Shown: one piece after another, positions 55,206 through 63,982 of the stretch
Position numbering within the stretch: the first letter of the stretch is position 1
How the letters are laid out: each line of letters begins with the position of its first letter
NCBI RefSeq assembly: GCF_004769235.1
Contig: NZ_RQFG01000005.1
Coordinates: forward strand, 1,426,001 to 1,490,000
DNA length: 64,000 bases
Source of the DNA: Leptospira kanakyensis
GTDB taxonomy: Bacteria; Spirochaetota; Leptospiria; Leptospirales; Leptospiraceae
Direction: 5' to 3'
Translations under genes and position numbers: made by a program
Notes under the pieces: model-generated
What the model was told of the DNA's origin: nothing
What the model saw: the letters and a program-made list of their open reading frames with translations, nothing else
Databases searched by the model: none

Positions 55206-56374
55206 GAAACAGCCTCTCCAATTAAATTAGATGCGTATGTACTGAGTAAAGACATCCCTTCTGGTTTGTCACATTGGAAAATTTGAATTCCTATATTTGT
55301 AATATCTGATTCTGCTTTTTTTAGACTTCTGAGACTTCCATAAAAAGTGTAGGGAGAAGAATTGATAACCATTTGAAAGGAGACAGGAGAACCTAACGTT
55401 CTGTTTTCGATATTAGTGCCAGCAGGTAAGGACATACTAATCCCACGTCCATCCTGGCTAATATCTCTAACGGGTGTTGTGCGAATGGCGGTTTCCCAAT
55501 CTTTGGCATAGGCAAATTCTAATTGGAAAATAAATTCTTCTGCTTTTTGTTCTAAAAAGGTGAGTAAAGAACCAATTCCTTCTGGGCCTTCGATATCGGA
55601 TTGTAAGGAAGGATTTCCCAAGTCTGGCAAATTGCTAATGATTTCAAAATATCCGAGTAATACTTTTCCATTGGCAAAAAATGGAAAAATGAGTGTGGAT
55701 TTAGTATTGTTTAAGAGGAGAGAATCTAAGTAAGAACGAATATATATTTCTGTGAGTTTTTTCGGACTATAAAAACTTCTATCTGTATAAAAAACCCTTC
55801 GATTCGCATCACGCACGTAATATGGGGCTTTGGAGGTGGCAAGGGCTTCCATTAGTTGTGTGTCCACAGCATAATAAAAACCAATTTGTACTTTTTTAAT
55901 AAAGTATCCATAGTTTGTCAGAGTTTGTTCTAAGTGGACTTGCCATTGGGTCAAAATTTGGTTGATGATCGAAGTTTTTCCATAGATTGAGATGACAGTT
56001 CCGAGATCTGCCGTTTGTGCCATTTTGATTTCATAAGCGGAGATGTCTTCAATGGCTGCTCGTTTGGCTGAGCGTTCCAAAGGTTCGATGAGGATTTCGT
56101 AAACTTGGAGAAGATCGTCTTGGTAAGGGTTCACTGGTTTGACACGAAGTTCGACTCTATTTTCTTTAAGAACACAGACCAAGGATTTTGGTTTGGATAG
56201 GAGGGGTTCCGTTGTTGTGATCGTGATATGAACCGACTTCAAAATATCGTTCACCGCAACCGGGTTTGTAAGAGTGAACTTTTGTTTGGAATCTCTTTCT
56301 TGGAGGACGGTACTGGTGAGTTTGGAAACAATTCCTAAAAGTGTCCTTTGGTCGGTCAGTCTGTATTTTTTCAT
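55202..56374 (-). CDS. PilZ-like protein, possibly DUF1577-like (paralogue of 39609-40733)
   Basis: 390 residues, no membrane segment. N-terminal two thirds unrecognised (YRLTDQRTLLGIVSK at the start); C-terminal about 100 residues run VRDISQDGRGISMSLP, VSFQMVINSSPYTFYGSL, the order of PilZ-type barrels, as in the protein at 39609. c-di-GMP binding residues are not obvious. It starts only 12 bases from the divergent start of the next gene, so promoters must lie inside one another's coding DNA. Likely leads the operon with the sigma factor. Confidence 0.62.
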   Translation of the reverse strand: MKKYRLTDQRTLLGIVSKLTSTVLQERDSKQKFTLTNPVAVNDILKSVHITITTTEPLLSKPKSLVCVLKENRVELRVKPVNPYQDDLLQVYEILIEPLERSAKRAAIEDISAYEIKMAQTADLGTVISIYGKTSIINQILTQWQVHLEQTLTNYGYFIKKVQIGFYYAVDTQLMEALATSKAPYYVRDANRRVFYTDRSFYSPKKLTEIYIRSYLDSLLLNNTKSTLIFPFFANGKVLLGYFEIISNLPDLGNPSLQSDIEGPEGIGSLLTFLEQKAEEFIFQLEFAYAKDWETAIRTTPVRDISQDGRGISMSLPAGTNIENRTLGSPVSFQMVINSSPYTFYGSLRSLKKAESDITNIGIQIFQCDKPEGMSLLSTYASNLIGEAVS

Positions 56375-56386
56375 GGTCTAAGCAGT

Positions 56387-57118
56387 ATGATACGTAAAAT
56401 CCTAATTTTTGCCATAGTTTTTCCATCCTTTTTGCCTCTATGGGCAGAAAAACCAAAGTACCAATACTTCGGAAAGGCGTACGACCTAAGTACTGGAAAA
56501 TACATATATTCTGACAATCATAAAGAATATTATAATAATGGAAAACACATCTATTCGGATATCCAATACAAAGATGCGGAAGGAAAGGTTTTTGGCACCA
56601 AACACATCGAATTTGATAAAAACGCAGAAGTTCCTACATTTAAAACGGAGGACTTTCGTGATGGTTATATTGAAGGAGCGGATGTAAAAGGTAGGTCTGT
56701 CCGGTTATTTTCCAAACGTAAAAAAGAAGATCCACTTTCCGAAAAAACTTACACACCCAAAACACCCGCTGTGATGGACGGGGGTTTTGATTATTTTGTC
56801 AGAAACAATTGGGAACCTTTATCCAAAGGAGAAAGGTTGTCTTTTCATTTTCTGGCTCCCATCCAACTTGATGATTATAAATTTGCTGCGGAAAAAATCC
56901 GCGACGGAGAATGGAAGGGAAGGCCTGCTTTGTATTTACGATTAGAGGTTGATAATTTTCTTTTGAAACAAGTTGTGAAACCTTTCCTTTTGGTTTACGA
57001 TGTCCAAACGAGAAGGATCTTACAATTTGAAGGACTTTCCAATATCAATGATGAAAATGGAAAAAGTCTGAAAGTAAAAATTGTTTACGATTATCCTAAG
57101 GAAGTATTGGAACCTTGA
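56387..57118 (+). CDS. Secreted protein with possible beta-barrel or LolA-like fold
   Basis: 243 residues from ATG 56387. Signal peptide (ILIFAIVFPSFLPLWA-EK). Mature protein beta-rich with many Tyr/Lys alternations (KYQYFGKAYDLSTGKYIYSD), central IEGADVKGRSVRLF, and a C-terminal half (140-243) with strands such as LSFHFLAPIQLDDYKF and LLVYDVQTRRILQFEG that could fit the LolA/outer-membrane-lipoprotein-sorting fold. No family match is certain. TTGA overlap links its stop to the aat start. Confidence 0.65.
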   Translation: MIRKILIFAIVFPSFLPLWAEKPKYQYFGKAYDLSTGKYIYSDNHKEYYNNGKHIYSDIQYKDAEGKVFGTKHIEFDKNAEVPTFKTEDFRDGYIEGADVKGRSVRLFSKRKKEDPLSEKTYTPKTPAVMDGGFDYFVRNNWEPLSKGERLSFHFLAPIQLDDYKFAAEKIRDGEWKGRPALYLRLEVDNFLLKQVVKPFLLVYDVQTRRILQFEGLSNINDENGKSLKVKIVYDYPKEVLEP

Positions 57119-57771
57119 CACAAAGGACATTTGATCAATTCTTTAAAAACCCACGGACATGGAAGGAAGATTTAATCGCTGTAGGTGGGGATTTTTCCGT
57201 AGAGCGTTTGTTATATGCATATACGCATGGAATTTTCCCTTGGTCGGAAGATCCAGTTCGTTGGTATTGTCTGGATCCCCGTGCCATCTTTGATTTACAA
57301 AGAGTTCATTTTTCCAAAACCGTTCAGAGAAAAGTAAAACAAGGAAAATTTCGGATTAGTTTTAATGAAGCCTTTCCCATCGTGATGCAAGGTTGTTCTT
57401 ATAGAGAAAAAGATAATACTTGGATCACACCTGGATTTATCGAAGGTTATGCGGAACTACATAGGTTGGGATGGGCCCATTCCGTAGAAGTTTGGAATTC
57501 AGAGAATGTACTCGTTGGTGGGGTTTATGGAGTTGCCATTGGCAAATTTTTTGCCGGGGAAAGTATGTTTTCTTTTGAATCAGATGCAGGGAAGGTGGGA
57601 TTGTATCATCTATTTGAAAAACTAAGAACTTCTGGTTTTGAGCTTTTTGACACCCAACAACTCAATCATGTGACCTGGCAGTTGGGTGCTTACGAAATTC
57701 CCAAACTATCTTATTTAGATCGTTTGGAGCGGGCGTTAGGTGATTCGCAGCCTTGGGTCATTCCAACTTGA
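57115..57771 (+). CDS. aat: Leucyl/phenylalanyl-tRNA--protein transferase
   Basis: 218 residues, TTG start overlapping the preceding TGA. It appends Leu or Phe from tRNA to proteins with N-terminal Arg or Lys, marking them for ClpS-ClpAP degradation. Seen: GIFPWSEDPVRWYCLDPRAIF, the family landmark, then WITPGFIEGYAELHRLGWAHSVEVW, FAGESMFS and FDTQQLNHV. Its last 14 bases overlap the convergent lipoprotein gene. Confidence 0.95.
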   Translation: MTQRTFDQFFKNPRTWKEDLIAVGGDFSVERLLYAYTHGIFPWSEDPVRWYCLDPRAIFDLQRVHFSKTVQRKVKQGKFRISFNEAFPIVMQGCSYREKDNTWITPGFIEGYAELHRLGWAHSVEVWNSENVLVGGVYGVAIGKFFAGESMFSFESDAGKVGLYHLFEKLRTSGFELFDTQQLNHVTWQLGAYEIPKLSYLDRLERALGDSQPWVIPT

Positions 57772-58348
57772 CCCTGCTAAATTCATCCAATTCCACTTTC
57801 CATAATTTCTGAATTTCCCCTGTGATTTTTTCCCATTCTTTGTCTCCGATTTTGGGAGCAATGTAGGGATCAAAGTTAGGATGGTTTTCCCAAAAACTAT
57901 CGAGTTCCGATTTGGAAATAGTGGTTCTAAAAATTTCTGCTTCTTGGATTTCTGCATCCGGGTTGTTTTCCCCCTGAATGAAAAAAGGTTTAGAAAGGCT
58001 GAGAGAAAGTCTATGGAAATGATGGAGGGCCAGGGCATAACCCACTCTTAACATGACCAAACTTTGGTATTCCGTCCCTGTTTTCCTATAATCAGAGTTA
58101 TCATTAAAGGTGAGTGCGGAGTTACTACCGTAGGTGATGTTCACTTCGCTCTTTTGGTCTTTGTCCACTTCCGATTCAAAACGTTTGAGTTCTGGTCCAA
58201 GGATTTTTGGTAAAATCAAATTGCCATAACTCACCAAACTTTCGTGGTTTCCGTCCCGAAGGGAAGTGATCTCTTGTTTGGTGATTTCTTTAGGACGACA
58301 ACCAACGAACAAAACAAGAGTTACAAGGAAGTTGAGAACAAGTTTCAT
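57758..58348 (-). CDS. Small lipoprotein of unknown function
   Basis: 196 residues from ATG 58348, with AGGA five bases upstream. Signal peptide with lipobox LFVGC-R. Mature part is mixed alpha/beta and acidic (KRFESEVDKDQKSE, WENHPNFDPYIAPKIGDKEWEKI), without recognised domain. It overlaps the tail of aat and ends the two-gene run with the Mpo1-like gene, whose stop lies one base before its ATG. Confidence 0.72.
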   Translation of the reverse strand: MKLVLNFLVTLVLFVGCRPKEITKQEITSLRDGNHESLVSYGNLILPKILGPELKRFESEVDKDQKSEVNITYGSNSALTFNDNSDYRKTGTEYQSLVMLRVGYALALHHFHRLSLSLSKPFFIQGENNPDAEIQEAEIFRTTISKSELDSFWENHPNFDPYIAPKIGDKEWEKITGEIQKLWKVELDEFSRVKLE

Positions 58349-58349
58349 C

Positions 58350-58685
58350 TTATCCTTTATTTGACTTAATTTTGGCAAATTCTACATCGATGCGCCCGGT
58401 CAACATCTTGAAATACATGATCCAATCGGAGATAAAAGAATAAAACGGATAGGTAAAGGTTGCCGGTCGGTTCTTTTCTACAAAAAAATGCCCAATCCAT
58501 GCGAAGAAATACCCACTAACAAGGGCAAAGGCTAAGATATAGAACTTACCTGTAGATAAAAATCCAAGGATACATCCTAAGGCTAGACTTGATCCAATGA
58601 AGTGAAGAGCACGGTTGAAGGGATTACTATGTTCTTCTAAATAAAATGGGAAAAAATCTTTGAGTGTTTTGTATTTCTTTTCCAT
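58350..58685 (-). CDS. Mpo1-like (DUF962) membrane protein
   Basis: 111 residues from ATG 58685; a 17-residue in-frame extension lacks support. Matches DUF962: YLEEHSNPFNRALHFIGSSLALG near the N-terminus with HxxxxN and H residues, three or four membrane helices, and WIGHFFVEKNRPATF. The yeast homologue is an iron-dependent dioxygenase in alpha-oxidation of 2-hydroxy fatty acids, and the conserved His residues here fit. The bacterial role is unproven. Confidence 0.82.
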   Translation of the reverse strand: MEKKYKTLKDFFPFYLEEHSNPFNRALHFIGSSLALGCILGFLSTGKFYILAFALVSGYFFAWIGHFFVEKNRPATFTYPFYSFISDWIMYFKMLTGRIDVEFAKIKSNKG

Positions 58686-58775
58686 ACTTGGCTCCAATGA
58701 TTTGATCTTAATAGATATTTTAACCTCTGCCAACACAAAAATGATTCTAAATATTAGAGTTTATCCCTAGTTTTT

Positions 58776-58804
58776 TTGTCTATATTCGACAATTCGGATA
58801 TGAT
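58776..58804 (+). promoter_or_regulatory. Candidate sigma-70 promoter for gene 58902
   Basis: TTGTCT (58776-58781), a 17-base spacer, TATGAT (58799-58804). It leaves a leader of about 90 bases that contains a 7-bp imperfect stem near 58829-58850 and an AGGAG ribosome site ahead of ATG 58902. By eye only. Confidence 0.45.
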
Positions 58805-58901
58805 TTCAAAATTGTGTTGCGCGTTAGTGGGTACTGACTAATGTGCATTAACATTTAGAATCTAACAGAGAGTTAAATTTAGCAAGAAAGCAGGAGAATG
58901 T

Positions 58902-59189
58902 ATGAAACCTAAATCGATAAAACCGGATGAGCTGAGTAAGATTTTTGCCGAATTAAAAAAAGGCGAAGAGACTGCCATCGGAAGCTATTTGGTAAAAGGG
59001 GTTCGCCTTCAAATCAGTAAATACAATCTTTCCGGTGCAGAGCGAGTTCAATTGTTATACAAAAGAAGAAGAGCCCAAGGAATGTGTATTGTATGCGGAA
59101 AAAAAGTCACAAAGAAGAATCCATCTACAGACCAACTCTATAGATTGTGCGAAGAACACCGCAATAAGATCGATAAAGGTACTAAATAA
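58902..59189 (+). CDS. Small basic protein with C-x2-C...C-x2-H motif
   Basis: 95 residues. Highly basic (pI likely above 9). N-terminal helical region (PDELSKIFAELKKGEE), then a putative zinc knuckle MCIVCGKKVTKK...LYRLCEEH (C-x2-C, 20 residues, C-x2-H). No family recognised. It precedes the flagellar cluster but a convergent 58-residue gene lies between, so it is probably separate. Strong ribosome site and a promoter candidate support it as real. A nucleic-acid-binding or regulatory role is possible. Confidence 0.68.
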   Translation: MKPKSIKPDELSKIFAELKKGEETAIGSYLVKGVRLQISKYNLSGAERVQLLYKRRRAQGMCIVCGKKVTKKNPSTDQLYRLCEEHRNKIDKGTK

Positions 59190-59194
59190 CCAAT

Positions 59195-59371
59195 TTACCT
59201 GAGAGAGTTTCCCGCTTTTCTTTGCGGGAGCTCACTCCAAACTTTTTCTCTCTCCTCTTCGGTCATCACCGACCATTTTCCAATCTCCTCAATGGTTCGA
59301 AAACATCCCGCACAGAGTCCTGAGTCGGGATCCATCATACAGACTTTGGTACAAGGCGATTTTAGTGACAT
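59195..59371 (-). CDS. DUF1289-family small cysteine protein
   Basis: 58 residues, below common length cut-offs. Sequence opens SPCTKVCMMDPDSGLCAGC and continues FRTIEEIGKW, with four cysteines in the C-x3-C-x8-C-x2-C order of DUF1289, probably a small metal-binding fold. The C-terminus SELPQRKAG matches the family's usual ending. ATG 59371. Opposite strand to both neighbours. An inverted repeat in its 3' end (near 59210-59226) could act as terminator for the plus-strand gene. Confidence 0.75.
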   Translation of the reverse strand: MSLKSPCTKVCMMDPDSGLCAGCFRTIEEIGKWSVMTEEEREKVWSELPQRKAGNSLR

Positions 59372-59405
59372 AGGCCTGAAAATAGTAAATTTTTATAAAT
59401 TTTCC

Positions 59406-59432
59406 TAAGCTAGTTTGGGAATCCGTCGATCC
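59406..59432 (+). promoter_or_regulatory. Weak FliA (sigma-28) promoter candidate
   Basis: TAAGCTAG at 59406-59413, exactly 11 bases, then GTCGATCC at 59425-59432, against the consensus TAAAGTTT-N11-GCCGATAA (about nine of sixteen matches). It sits 25 bases before the flgN ATG. A CCTTCCC/GGGAAAAGG stem overlaps the ribosome site. Confidence 0.3.
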
Positions 59433-59457
59433 TTCCCATAAGGGAAAAGGAATTCGC

Positions 59458-59970
59458 ATGTTGGATTGGGTAGAATCACTTAGAAGTTTATTTACTAATG
59501 AAATAGACTGTTACAAGCGCCTTCTGGAATTGGAAGGCAAAAAAAGAGCGGCCATCCATTCTGCGGACGGAAAAACTCTCGAGTCCCTTGTCAAAGATAG
59601 TTATCATATTATGGTAGAAGCCTCCGAATTGGAACGAATTCGCATGAAGGCCATCGAAGACGTCTACGAAAAAGAAAAATTCACAAAAGACGAATCTTCC
59701 ATCACTCTCACTAGTTTTTTAAACCAAATGGATCGTGATTCCAATTTTAAACTCAAAACCTTTGCTTTAGAATTAAAGAAGGTCGTGGCAGATTTGAAAG
59801 ATGCCATCATCACGAATGATAAACTCTTAAAAACAAGAAAAGAGTTTTTGCAAACAACTGTTGACTCTTTGCAAGAGTTATCCAGAGAAAAAGTTTATAC
59901 CTCACACAAACAACCGACAAGGCGTGGGCAGGGCCAAAAGGGCGCGATCATTTTGAACGCGACTGCCTAG
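59458..59970 (+). CDS. flgN: FlgN-like flagellar chaperone
   Basis: 170 residues, alpha-helical coiled protein with the FlgN layout: long helix 1-65 (SLFTNEIDCYKRLLELEGKK), a middle hinge and a long helix 100-150. The C-terminal 20 residues are unstructured and basic. FlgN holds FlgK and FlgL for export to the hook-filament junction; it lies nine bases before flgK, which supports the call. The match is by size, coiled profile and position. Confidence 0.75.
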   Translation: MLDWVESLRSLFTNEIDCYKRLLELEGKKRAAIHSADGKTLESLVKDSYHIMVEASELERIRMKAIEDVYEKEKFTKDESSITLTSFLNQMDRDSNFKLKTFALELKKVVADLKDAIITNDKLLKTRKEFLQTTVDSLQELSREKVYTSHKQPTRRGQGQKGAIILNATA

Positions 59971-59979
59971 GAGAATCGT

Positions 59980-61893
59980 ATGGGATCAACATTCCAAGGA
60001 ATTGAAATAGGAAAACGAGGACTTTCGGTCCACCAACAAGCGATCCAAACCACTGGTCATAACATATCCAATGCGGATAACAAACATTATGCTCGCCAAC
60101 GAGTGGTGATGAATAGTATGGATCCCCTTTATGAGCCAGCTTTCAACCGAGCAGAAGTGCCGGGGCAAATTGGACAAGGGGTAAAAATTTCCGAAATCGA
60201 AAGAGTTCGTGATAATTTCATTGATGACCGTATCATTGATTCTTCTTCTCTCAAAGAATATTGGGGGAAAAAGAACGATTATTTATACCAAGTAGAAACT
60301 GTTTTTAATGAACCAACAGGAACGACCCTTCGTTCTATGATGGATCAGTTTTGGTCTTCTTGGGAAGATCTTTCTAACTATCCAGAAGAAACAGCACATA
60401 GAGCCGTGGTCCAGGAAAAAGCGGAAGCCCTTGGTTCTCGAATGGAAGATGTGTATAGAAAACTTTCATTACTTCGCGACCAGTCCAATCGTGAGATTGA
60501 ATCAAAAGTAAATCATTTGAATACAGTGGCAGAGAATATCAAATCTCTGAATGAAAAAATCACAAAATCACAAGCATTAGGTGATAATCCCAATGACCTT
60601 TTGGATAGAAGGGATGAACTTTTACAAGAACTAGCGGGGATGGCGGACATTACCATTGGTCGTAGCGATGAAGACGAACTTATGGTTTTTATTGGCCAAC
60701 AGATCCTAGTCCAAGGCCAAAAGGTTCACAAAATCGATTTGGTTGGAAATCCAAATAACGATGGCCTTTTAGATTTAAAATGGTCAGAGACTGGGGATAC
60801 AGTCCTTCTTCGTAAGGGAAGTATCCAAGCTTTATACGAAATCAGAGACCGAATCCTTGTCGAAAAAATCAATGCGGTGGATGCCCTTGCCATCAATGCA
60901 ATGGATGTCATCAACGAAATCCATAAAGATGGATTTGGTTTGAATGGAAAAACCAATCTTAACTTTTTTGAAAGTCGAGCACTCGCCACCAATACCTTTG
61001 GTGAAATTGATACCGATGGAGATGGACTCAACGATAAAACCGCAGTGTTTCGTGTGACAGGTCGTACATCAATTGATGCCGATCGTCCGATTGGAATTTC
61101 CGGAACCATGCGTTTTCTAAAAGCAAGTCCTGGGGGAGAAACTGAAATTTTAGTTCCTTATTCCAAAGATGATACTTTGAATGCAGTCATCAAACGAATC
61201 AATCGTTCGGAAACAGGTGTTGTGGCTTACATGTCGCATGACAACCAGTTGGCGCTAAAAGCAACCACGAACCCTCTCGATAAAAAAGAAAACTTTATGA
61301 TCCGCCACTTAGAAGACTCCGGGGAACTTCTTGTGGGTCTTACTGGAATCTTAACAGCGACTGGGGTTGCTGGGTCTTTTGATTACCGAAAAGTGGGTGA
61401 GATCAACAAATTCCAAGCCAATGCGCAGGACATCACTCTCACACCGATGTATCATCCTTCTTCTTTCTTTAAAATGTCAGAAGATGTGAGAAACAATCCG
61501 GCAAACATTGCCGCAGCTCGTGGTAAAGATGTGAATGGATCTGGTGATTACAATTCACCAAACGGTCAAAAAGACGGATCCAATGCCCTTCTCATTGCAG
61601 CGGCCCTCCGAGAAAAACCGGTGATGTTTGATTATTCCAAAACAACGGATGATTTTTATAACTCACTCATCTCTAGACTAGGGACAGAAGCAAGAGAAGC
61701 AAAACAAGAGTATACCACTCAAAATGAACTGATGGTGGAACTAGAAAACATGCGTCAGTCTGTGATGGGTGTGAACTTAGATGAGGAGATGGCCAATATG
61801 GTTCAGTTCCAACAATCTTATAATGCTTCCGCAAGAATGATCTCAACACTCAATGAAATGTTAGATACCATCATCAATAGGTTAGGTGTATAA
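59980..61893 (+). CDS. flgK: Flagellar hook-associated protein 1
   Basis: 637 residues, larger than E. coli FlgK (about 547). Flagellin-like N-terminal helix ([34 protein letters not shown] opening), central domain about 200-550, and a C-terminal helix ([34 protein letters not shown] end). It joins hook to filament in the periplasmic flagellum. First structural gene of flgK-flgL-fliW-csrA, with two bases to flgL. Confidence 0.95.
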   Translation: MGSTFQGIEIGKRGLSVHQQAIQTTGHNISNADNKHYARQRVVMNSMDPLYEPAFNRAEVPGQIGQGVKISEIERVRDNFIDDRIIDSSSLKEYWGKKNDYLYQVETVFNEPTGTTLRSMMDQFWSSWEDLSNYPEETAHRAVVQEKAEALGSRMEDVYRKLSLLRDQSNREIESKVNHLNTVAENIKSLNEKITKSQALGDNPNDLLDRRDELLQELAGMADITIGRSDEDELMVFIGQQILVQGQKVHKIDLVGNPNNDGLLDLKWSETGDTVLLRKGSIQALYEIRDRILVEKINAVDALAINAMDVINEIHKDGFGLNGKTNLNFFESRALATNTFGEIDTDGDGLNDKTAVFRVTGRTSIDADRPIGISGTMRFLKASPGGETEILVPYSKDDTLNAVIKRINRSETGVVAYMSHDNQLALKATTNPLDKKENFMIRHLEDSGELLVGLTGILTATGVAGSFDYRKVGEINKFQANAQDITLTPMYHPSSFFKMSEDVRNNPANIAAARGKDVNGSGDYNSPNGQKDGSNALLIAAALREKPVMFDYSKTTDDFYNSLISRLGTEAREAKQEYTTQNELMVELENMRQSVMGVNLDEEMANMVQFQQSYNASARMISTLNEMLDTIINRLGV

Positions 61894-61895
61894 TC

Positions 61896-63164
61896 ATGAT
61901 CAGAATCACTAACATGATGCAAAACAATTCCTTGGTGCGGAACTTAAACCGCCACCAAGTGGCTATGGACGAAACCCAAACCCAACTCGGTACAGGATTA
62001 AAAATCCGTAAACCATCGGATGATCCGGGTGCGGCCACAAACCAAATGTACTTCAGGTCACGTCTGAACGAACTTTCCCAATACGAAGAAAACATTGGGG
62101 ATGGATACCAAAGGTTACAACAGATTGATGGTGTCCTAGACAAAATGGGAGAAATTTTCCAAAGGGCTCGTGTTCTTACGGTTCAGGCCGGAAACGGAAT
62201 TTACCAAGGGGACAAGGGATTTGAATTGGAAGTGGCGATCGGTAAAGAGATCGACCAACATTTACGTGCCATTGTGGATCTTGCCAATGCTCGTGATGCG
62301 ACCGGACAACCTTTGTTTGGTGGTCATGTCATCGAAAGACCTCCCTTTGAACCAATTGAATCGAAAATTAAAGGTCTGCAAGGCCTCGAACTCAAAAACC
62401 AATACGTAGGTGTAGAGTATCGCGGTGATATCGGAGAACAACTCCGTGAAATCGAAAAAGGCGAATACATTCCCATTACCATTCCTGGTAACAAAGTGTT
62501 TTGGGGAACCAACGTCAGTGTCACTTCCAAAGTGGATAACTCTGCTTACCAAGCCACTTCCGACCAAAAGTTTAAAATTGATGGAGTGGAGATTCATATC
62601 TCTGTGGGTGATACCATCGACGATGTGATTGATAAAATCAATAACTCACCATTGGAAGTCAAAGCAAGTAAACTTGCTCAAGATAACATTTCTATTTCTT
62701 CTACAGCACCTCACCAAATTTGGTTAGAGGATGTGGATGGAGGGACTGTACTTCGTGACATTGGACTCATTGAACCAAGTGCGAGCGAACCACCGAATAA
62801 CTTTTCTAAGTCGGCAACGGTCACTGGACTTTCTGTATTTGATGTTCTCATCCAACTTCGAAATGATTTGATCCAAAAAGACCAAGAACGAATCGGTGGA
62901 AGGGATTTGGGTGATTTGGATTTGGCTTTGGAAAATATCCTTCGCCACCGGTCAACCATTGGTGCTCGTATGAATCGTTTGGAACAACATGAAGAACGAG
63001 TTTCTTACGACAAAATGTATATGACAGAACTTCTTGCTAAAAACGAAGGTATCGATTTCCCAGAAACCATTATGAATATGAAGTGGTTAGAAACAATTCA
63101 TAGTTATGCGTTAAATGTTGGTTCTAAAATTATCAAACCAACTCTTATGGATTTCCTTCGGTAA
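61896..63164 (+). CDS. flgL: Flagellar hook-associated protein 3
   Basis: 422 residues, flagellin superfamily. N-terminal half shows the conserved RITNMMQNN and TQLGTGLKIRKPSDDPGAA; the C-terminal half has GARMNRLEQHEERV, the usual C-terminal flagellin-like helix. It completes the hook-filament junction with FlgK. Its middle region (about 180-300) is an inserted, beta-rich domain. Fits between flgK and fliW, with about 50 bases to the chosen fliW start. Confidence 0.94.
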   Translation: MIRITNMMQNNSLVRNLNRHQVAMDETQTQLGTGLKIRKPSDDPGAATNQMYFRSRLNELSQYEENIGDGYQRLQQIDGVLDKMGEIFQRARVLTVQAGNGIYQGDKGFELEVAIGKEIDQHLRAIVDLANARDATGQPLFGGHVIERPPFEPIESKIKGLQGLELKNQYVGVEYRGDIGEQLREIEKGEYIPITIPGNKVFWGTNVSVTSKVDNSAYQATSDQKFKIDGVEIHISVGDTIDDVIDKINNSPLEVKASKLAQDNISISSTAPHQIWLEDVDGGTVLRDIGLIEPSASEPPNNFSKSATVTGLSVFDVLIQLRNDLIQKDQERIGGRDLGDLDLALENILRHRSTIGARMNRLEQHEERVSYDKMYMTELLAKNEGIDFPETIMNMKWLETIHSYALNVGSKIIKPTLMDFLR

Positions 63165-63216
63165 CGGAAACTAAATGACGGTTATATTAGAAAGAAAAGA
63201 AAGTACAGGAACTAGA

Positions 63217-63678
63217 ATGTCGGTAACGATTCACACAAAACCTTTCGGAACCATCCAAGTGGACGCAAAACAAATCCTAAAATTCCCGCAAGGGTTACTT
63301 GGATTTGATGAATTTGATGAGTATGCTCTCATTGAAGAAAGTCCAGAAAGTCCATTTAAATGGTTACAATCCACAAAGGAATCGGGACTTGCATTTATTG
63401 TCATCCAACCTGAACTATTTATGAATGATTATAAACCAGCGGTTTCTGATGAGGAATTACATGACATTGGACTTACCACTTGGAAAGACGGCCTTATTTT
63501 TCTCATTGTTACCATTCCCCATGATAACCCAAAAGGGATGACGGCCAATTTACAAGGCCCGATCATTTTGAATGGAAAAGAAGGAAAAGGGAAACAATGT
63601 ATTTCTCGAGATGAAAATCATCCCATTCGAAAAAATATAATCGAATCTATGGAAGAGATGTCTTCCGAAAAGGTATAA
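63217..63678 (+). CDS. fliW: Flagellar assembly factor FliW
   Basis: 153 residues from ATG 63217 (AGGA six bases upstream); an in-frame ATG at 63175 adds 14 residues and cannot be excluded. FliW domain: FGTIQVDAKQILKFPQGLLGFDEFDEYALIEE, WLQSTKESGLAFIVIQPELF. FliW binds flagellin and sequesters CsrA in a switch coupling filament assembly to flagellin translation. It overlaps no neighbour, but csrA follows four bases later. Confidence 0.92.
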   Translation: MSVTIHTKPFGTIQVDAKQILKFPQGLLGFDEFDEYALIEESPESPFKWLQSTKESGLAFIVIQPELFMNDYKPAVSDEELHDIGLTTWKDGLIFLIVTIPHDNPKGMTANLQGPIILNGKEGKGKQCISRDENHPIRKNIIESMEEMSSEKV

Positions 63679-63681
63679 TCC

Positions 63682-63921
63682 GTGTTAGTTCTCGCAAGGA
63701 GGAGCAACCAATCGATTATGATCGGTGACGATATCGAAATTGTGATTGTCGATATCAAAGGGGATCAAGTTAAGATTGGTGTCAAAGCTCCCAAAAATGT
63801 TTCTGTCCACCGGGCGGAAGTGTATAAAGAAATTCAGGAAGAAAATAAAAAAGCCGCCGGAGCCAATATCAAACCAGAAGATTTGGGCAAACTCGGTGAT
63901 TTGTTCAAAAAGAAAACTTAA
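63682..63921 (+). CDS. csrA: Carbon storage regulator CsrA
   Basis: 79 residues, GTG start with AAGG upstream. [39 protein letters not shown] and the R44-equivalent are intact, so it should bind GGA motifs in mRNA leaders. The C-terminal tail ([23 protein letters not shown]) is longer than in E. coli CsrA. In spirochaetes CsrA represses flagellin translation and FliW antagonises it; gene order fits that. Confidence 0.95.
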   Translation: MLVLARRSNQSIMIGDDIEIVIVDIKGDQVKIGVKAPKNVSVHRAEVYKEIQEENKKAAGANIKPEDLGKLGDLFKKKT

Positions 63922-63942
63922 CTTGATCTTTCTTTAGATTTG

Positions 63943-63974
63943 TCTTTCCCTGGAATCTAATCTCTAGGGAGAGA
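63943..63974 (+). promoter_or_regulatory. Hairpin sequestering the ribosome site of the next gene
   Basis: 9-bp stem (63943-63951 with 63966-63974, one G-U), 14-base loop. The right arm is AGGGAGAGA, which would be the Shine-Dalgarno of the TTG at 63983. GGA triplets occur in the right arm and at 63952-63954, so a CsrA contact is conceivable. Confidence 0.4.
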
Positions 63975-63982
63975 AATTCGAT

